62,239 nucleotides of DNA from Hofstenia miamia (Eukaryota; Xenacoelomorpha; Acoela; Hofsteniidae), in contig CABFPE010000221.1 in the NCBI GenBank assembly GCA_900660155.1, forward strand, positions 454,698-516,936, read 5' to 3'. The position numbers were made by a program, and so were the translations under genes. This document shows, one piece after another, positions 57,258 to 62,239 of this stretch. The notes under the pieces are model-generated. The model ran no database searches, was not told where the DNA came from, and worked only from the letters and a program-made list of their open reading frames with translations. The first letter of the stretch is position 1. Every line of letters begins with the position of its first letter.

Positions 57258-59499
57258 CAGGCTTGTACATTGGAATTGGAATCTAATTGGATTCCAATTG
57301 GACATTGGATTGGAATTGGTTGGACAAACAAAATTAGCCATTCATTGGATTCCAATTGTATTTTCATTGGAATAAATTTACAAAAATTTCAAAAAACACA
57401 ATTTTTTATAATGTAGTTTTTTTAATAATTCCTCATACTATTCAAATAGTTGCTTTGGATATGGGTCTGATAATACTAGGGCTCTGCGAGTCGGGATATT
57501 TTTGCTTCGCGTCGGTGGAGTTGAGTCGAATCAGTCTCTTAAAATTAGAGTCGAATCGGACTTTTAATCTCGAGTTTTGCCTGTGCATATAGGCCAATCA
57601 ATCAATGTTGATGTTATTAAATTGAAAAATGAAAACCTATCAAATATCACTTTAATAAAGTATGAAGTTTGCTTACCAACTTGAAATCGTACCTTTCCTA
57701 ATGAAGTGCTTATCTAACTTTTATAAAAGACTAAAAAATTAACATTACTATGTTAAAAAATTCAAAACAATCCAATCAGTAGAAAAATGCTACCACATTA
57801 ATACCAATATATTTTAACATCTTGATATTAGTGAAGCTCATTCAATAGACAATATTGTTTAACCTCAATGACTTTGAAAGAAATTTTTGTAGAAAGGTTT
57901 TTAATTAGAAAATAATATTGTTTTCAATTAAGCAAGCTTGCACTGCACCATTCATTTTTAATCAACAAAACTCGAAATTTCGAGTACCATTCGATAATTC
58001 TCCGAATGCAATGCAACACATAATGGTAACTAATTGCAATATTGTCTCTTAATCATGTGAGCACAAAATAAGTTTTTTAAAATTAAATTTGATTAGAATA
58101 CAATGACTGGACCCGTATTATTGCGCTTTTTCTATTCTAATCGGACAGCATATGATAACTAATTCTTTGATCGCATTGCAATTTACGTTCCTCAATTGAG
58201 CTCAGTGGCGTACACAGGAGGGACATGATGGAATTTCCCCCATCAGGTTTCCAAATTTGATTTTGACTGGATAAATCAAAAAAATTTTCGTAAAAAATTG
58301 AAAAATTTAAAATCTAGGATCGTGAAATGCATTTTTAGGGTTTATTTTCTCAATATTTTCAAAAATTTTAGCTGGGCTTCGCCCCGCATTGGGTAATGGC
58401 GATGATGTTCCCCATCAGAAAATCCTGCGTACGCCTCTGATTGAGCTTGTGCAGCAATTCCGGCATGACATAATAACACACATATGTGTGGTCTCACAGA
58501 TAAAACTTTGTTGTCATTTTATGACAATGTACTATCAGTAGTTTTAGGATATTCTGTATGCAAAAAATTTAATAAACTATGATAAGCTTTTCCTTTCTGG
58601 AAGAACTCTACATTTTCTGCCAAAACAAAAGACGATGATTTATTCAAAGGAATGTGAATTCAGTTACAAATTATTGATTGCAATCACAATAGATAGGTTA
58701 TTAGGCAAATTTTCGTCTGTCATGCTTATGCGTCTTTAAGTTAGAATCTCACATTATTTGTTGAAAGATCTCTCTCAACGAGCACCAAGGAGGGTATAGT
58801 CTTGTAGCAGCACAATGAATTGATCCCACTCCCAACGGTCTCTTACTAACATAGCACCGAATTTTAAAGAACTCCCAATAGAACACCCATTAATATAAAA
58901 CATGAATTGCTATTTTCTACCTCTATTGCATTGCATACTCTATTTTCTAATAACTAAGAGTTCGTTCAGATGAGTTTGAATTAAAAAACTAAAAATTATT
59001 GGATTCTTCTTCGATGTGTTGCGTAAGTTGAATTTTTAGTGATGAGACAACTTCTAATATGTTCTTGTTCTAAGAAAGGCATTTATACAGTTTGATTAGT
59101 TTCGAAAATTTCTCCCAAAACCAAGGGAATGCGCCCGAAAGATTCTAAGAGGTGAGTATACTTTAGACTTGAAACTTGACTCAGAAACAAATTAGGAGAT
59201 TAACAAAGAGGTTGCCGGTATTGAGAGTAGTGTTGATCGACTATAGAATCTCGTATTTTAGAACCATTGTCGTCCAAAACGTCTACAAATAAAGCCAATA
59301 CATTTGGGCCTTAATAATCACATACAGAAAATCTATGCATTATACTCAAAATCAAAAACGTCTAATGTATGTTGCAAAGAAAATTTGGATTAGCAAACTC
59401 AAACTAAGATTGGAATTCGATTGGATTCCAACTGGACAATTTTAGAATTTTTGTATTGGATTGGATTGGACAGAAAAAATTGTTCAATAGACAAGCCTG
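57258..59499. mobile_element. hAT transposon, 2242 bp, inserted in LINE B
   Basis: Left end CAGGCTTGTACATTGG; reverse complement of right end CAGGCTTGTCTATTG, 13 of the first 15 identical. The 8 bp outside are identical, ttaactct (57250-57257 and 59500-59507). TTGGATTGGAATTGG-type words cluster inside both ends (57270-57370 and 59405-59475). No intact transposase is visible. A smaller hAT MITE (58203-58439) lies inside. An AGTCGG/GAGTCGAATC-rich segment at about 57480-57560 may be the end of another nested element. Confidence 0.92.
58203..58439 (+). mobile_element. hAT MITE, 237 bp, reference copy of its family
   Basis: Left end CAGTGGCGTACACAGGA; reverse complement of right end CAGAGGCGTACGCAGGA, 15 of 17 identical. 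Identical 8-bp flanks attgagct (58195-58202 and 58440-58447). A GCTGGGCTTCGCCCCGC dyad lies near the right end. Relatives: 3697, 23798 (inverted), 51950-52375 (diverged) and possibly 34040. Confidence 0.95.
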
Positions 59500-59705
59500 T
59501 TAACTCTACCCATAGGCTTTGAAATTGCTCTGTGATACGTATGTCTGGCCTATATATTAGTCTAAATCATTAAAATAAAAACCCCGCCTCCCTTAGTTTT
59601 GTCAGATTTGAGCAAATTTCTATCACATTGGAACATTTTGTAAACTGGACGTTTCCAGGCTGTGCCCAGCTCTGAATCAAGCAGCTGTTTCAGAAATACT
59701 CAGAA
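59500..59705 (-). pseudogene. LINE B endonuclease, N-terminal part
   Basis: On the minus strand: LLDSELGTAWKRPVYKMFQC then DRNLLKSDKTKGGGVFIL (the YxxFRxDRxxxxxxxGGGVxI strand of APE endonucleases). In other frames, EQFQSLWVEL (FESLWVEL motif) follows. It meets the hAT right end, and the coding match resumes at 57257. Confidence 0.85.
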
Positions 59706-60925
59706 TTGAATTTTGTCCTATCTTATTAATAAAGGATTGAAAAGTAAAGTACTTATTTAAAAGATTTTGAACTTTAAATGCACATATTTTATACAGTTGT
59801 TGTAATGAAACATTTTATGTCAGTATTTTTCATAGGTATAAACAATTGCCAAGGTGGGCCCTGGGTTTGATTTAATGTCACCTATGATTGGTAGTATTGA
59901 AATAACTTTTGCTAGCAAAACAGCATAAACAATATTTGTGACACTTAGAAGCAATCGTGTGCTATTAGTAGTATTATTGATTTTTTAGGATATTTATTTT
60001 TCTTCATATTTGGCATCGTGTAGGAAAATGAGGGCATGTTGAGTGAAAAGTAGATAATAACAATAAGAAAATTAATATGATTTTTAGATAATTTCTTACA
60101 CTAAGTTGTTTCTTATGATAGAGAAAATTTTCTAGCAATGGCCTGAGAAAAACTAGCATTACAATTATAAACTTATAAAATCCTATCATTGTTAATGATA
60201 TGTCGTATGTAGATGATTAAGTGAAGAATGGAACATTTTTAGCATACCTTGAGTAATAACTAAGCAAAATTTTCTCCTTGTTTACTCTTTCTATTCACCT
60301 CATGTCTCTTATACACATCTAAAATATAATTTGTCGAATCATATTCGATTTATTGATTTTTTTCGGTCGTTGATATTAATTAGTTCTTTAATTTATTGCT
60401 AGTTTTCTTAGTTCCTTAATGACGTTTTCAGTGTGGAATCCTTTATATTCAATCTTAAACCAATGTTCATAATTAGTTTGAGTGTTTTTTGATCGTCTGT
60501 TCTTACAATGTATTCTAATGATTTCTTAATATGTCGATCTATAAAATTATATGGAAAATAATTCTTTAATTTTATCTATGGTTTTCTTATCTCTTGGTTA
60601 ATTGTTCTATATGTGCTGCAAATGTCAAATATTCGATTAATGCATCCTTTAAATGATGTTATTTTGTAATTTTAAGGGATATTTGAGGTGTAGTCTAAAC
60701 GCGAAAGAAGATTATAATCATAAATTGAACTTACCAATATTTAAAATTTAGAATATTAGCTATTATTATAAAATCTAGAACAATTTATAGGGAATTATTT
60801 GTAAACACTGGCGATGACTTCATAAACTAATATATTTATTTGGATGTTTTTATTAAGATTAATTGAACTCCTAAAAAACGAATGAATCAATGAATCGTTG
60901 AGCTAAATAGTAGACAACTAAACCC
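59706..60925. other. AT-rich DNA, nothing recognised
   Basis: It would be 5' of LINE B on the minus strand. A possible ORF1 was not recognised. Confidence 0.5.
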
Positions 60926-61170
60926 ACAGGTGCTGAGTCGAAATAAAGAAAAATTAATGCCAAATGTCATTTGATAATGAAATACAGTTCGTTATTGGTT
61001 TTTGTGTAGATCACGCAGCTGTATATATACTGCAATATGTGCAAATTNACAGATGCTGATTCGAAATAAAGAAAAATTAATGCCAAATGCCATTTGATAA
61101 TGAAATACAGTTCGTTATTGGTTTTTGTGTAGATCACGCAGCTGTATATATACTGCAATATGTGGAAATT
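60926..61170. repeat. 122-bp duplication split by a single N
   Basis: 60926-61047 and 61049-61170 are the same sequence with a few substitutions (ACAGGTGCTGAGTCG against ACAGATGCTGATTCG). The N at 61048 lies between them, again the pattern of an unmerged overlap. Confidence 0.92.
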
Positions 61171-62139
61171 TAACTTGCCTCATTTTGTCAGCGCACTTTC
61201 AACATGCTTTTCATTAAGAAGGAATAAAATTTTTCATTAAAAAGACAATCAACAGCACATTTTAATTAAAATTGATTCATGACCTTTGAGTAAAAAGAAT
61301 ATAAGCGTTGTGGTTGGGAAAGGAAAAACAGCCTGTGCCAAAATGCCAAATTAATGAAAGATGCAGCAAATAGCTAAAAAATTATAAAAAAACAAATTTC
61401 AGATTCCGAATCAGAAGCAAAAATTTGCCTGGAAAAATAAAACTGTGATTTGAAAATAGGAAAAAAATTTAACTTCACACACAAGGTTATTGTTTTGAAT
61501 TTATGGGGTATATTTGGTAGTACTCAACCCCCCTGGTTTTATTTTCAAAATTACATCTTCTGACTGACCTAAAAATGAAACATTTGTCATTTTGCCTTTT
61601 CTAGTAATCCTTAAATTTTAAATAAGTTTCTGTAATCTCAATCACTGCACTGTCATCAAAATGTTGGAATTAGATTGCAAAATCTATCAACTTTATTCAC
61701 AATACTTTGGACATTTGTATTTACTAATTATAATTGAATCTGATTAGCAAACGTTTTTTCATGTACTTTGTTGCAGAATGTAATACTTTCGTATACACTT
61801 ACTTTACAATTCATTATTAGTCTTGGCAATAGTTAACCATAGTTGATTTTTATAAGTAATGCTAAATACATTATGGTTATATGATTTTTAAATGTATTTT
61901 AATTTTTGCATTAATTTTTTTTCTCAATATTAATTTGATAATTGTGGAAAGCCATACAGTATATACAATCAGATGTTGTCACTCAACATTCCTTTGTAGA
62001 ATGCCATACTCACTACAAGTAAGAAATTTTCTTTCATTATATTGATCAGAACTACGACTAAATCCAAAAGAATTCAGTCTGTCCACTCAATTCATACGTT
62101 ATTTTTTTGAAATCTTCATTGCTAATTCTTAACTATAAA
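61171..62139. other. AT-rich DNA, nothing recognised
   Basis: No element ends, RNA genes or coding motifs were recognised. Confidence 0.5.
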
Positions 62140-62239
62140 ATTGAATTGTCGTCTGTATGTGCGCTATGCACGCCTAAACTACTGGGCGGATTGTCACCAA
62201 ACTTTGCATGGTGACTCCCTATCACCCTGGGAAGGTTTT
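62140..62239 (+). repeat. Edge of an interspersed repeat
   Basis: GC-richer sequence starting near GTCGTCTGTATGTGCGC and continuing CTAAACTACTGGGCGGATT to the window end. CTAAACTACTGGxCGGATTT words are widespread at the edge of interspersed repeats in invertebrates. The element class cannot be told from 100 bp. Confidence 0.45.

Larger units (their letters stand above)
54980..59705 (-). mobile_element. LINE B, composite and interrupted
   Basis: Minus-strand non-LTR retrotransposon read from right to left. It consists of an endonuclease N-terminal part (59705-59500), the rest of the endonuclease (57257-56866) and the reverse transcriptase palm (about 55470-54980). A 2242-bp hAT element splits the endonuclease at its own 8-bp duplication, and a plus-strand CCHC/nuclease relic lies between endonuclease and reverse transcriptase. 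The pieces share strand and order, which supports a single original element. Confidence 0.8.

Noticed and set aside
1..62239. CRISPR arrays, operons, bacterial promoters or ribosome binding sites
   Set aside because: The content is eukaryotic mobile DNA. The tandem repeats present are microsatellites, minisatellites or assembly duplications, not spaced CRISPR repeats.

Overview
This window looks like invertebrate metazoan nuclear DNA. It is strongly AT-rich and full of (TA)n arrays. It carries animal-type mobile elements: CR1/Jockey-like LINEs, a Penelope-like GIY-YIG fragment, hAT, Tc1/mariner, piggyBac-like and P/THAP9-like DNA elements. It also has assembly gaps. The mixture would fit an AT-rich cnidarian such as a hydrozoan, but several other invertebrate groups carry the same set, so I do not assign a species. 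I found no host protein-coding gene that I can name. The only host-type gene is a tRNA-Gly-like gene, and it sits inside a mobile element.

Layout. 0-9 kb: an old hAT-like element (2027-3257) holding a young fold-back element (2264-2739), a hAT MITE fragment, a repeat with a 57-bp minisatellite (4311-4537), a clear hAT element with an 8-bp duplication (5334-6416), an unidentified 128-codon open frame (7871-8257, minus) and a hAT-like element inside a TA array. 9-25 kb: mostly unrecognised AT-rich DNA, with a 40-bp perfect palindrome, a doubled 0.5-kb repeat, a Penelope-like fragment (14.6-15.1 kb), a Tc1/mariner relic (20.8-21.1 kb) and two hAT MITEs. 25.5-31 kb: a 946-N gap, then nothing recognised.

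31.9-47.9 kb is the richest part. It holds two near-identical copies of LINE family A (31905-33409 truncated; 43101-47880 nearly full length), a LINE C reverse transcriptase relic (37.1-37.9 kb, minus) and a broken P-element-type transposase (40.2-42.4 kb, minus). The second LINE A copy is interrupted by an inverted-repeat element carrying the tRNA-Gly-like gene and by a 366-bp hAT derivative that still encodes the hAT C-terminal dimerisation domain. 49-60 kb: a 1305-bp hAT element with a BED-finger relic, ACCGGT-rich DNA, two 206-bp TTAA-flanked piggyBac-like MITEs, and LINE B on the minus strand (about 59.7 to 55.0 kb). LINE B is split by a 2242-bp hAT element, itself holding a 237-bp hAT MITE, and by a plus-strand CCHC plus restriction-like-nuclease relic.

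The genes do not form a pathway. The window is best read as layered transposon insertions in a gene-poor region. Seven isolated single-N positions and two N runs also show that parts of it are imperfectly assembled: several tandem repeats end exactly at a single N and are probably unmerged overlaps. All identifications are from reading the sequence, without database searches.
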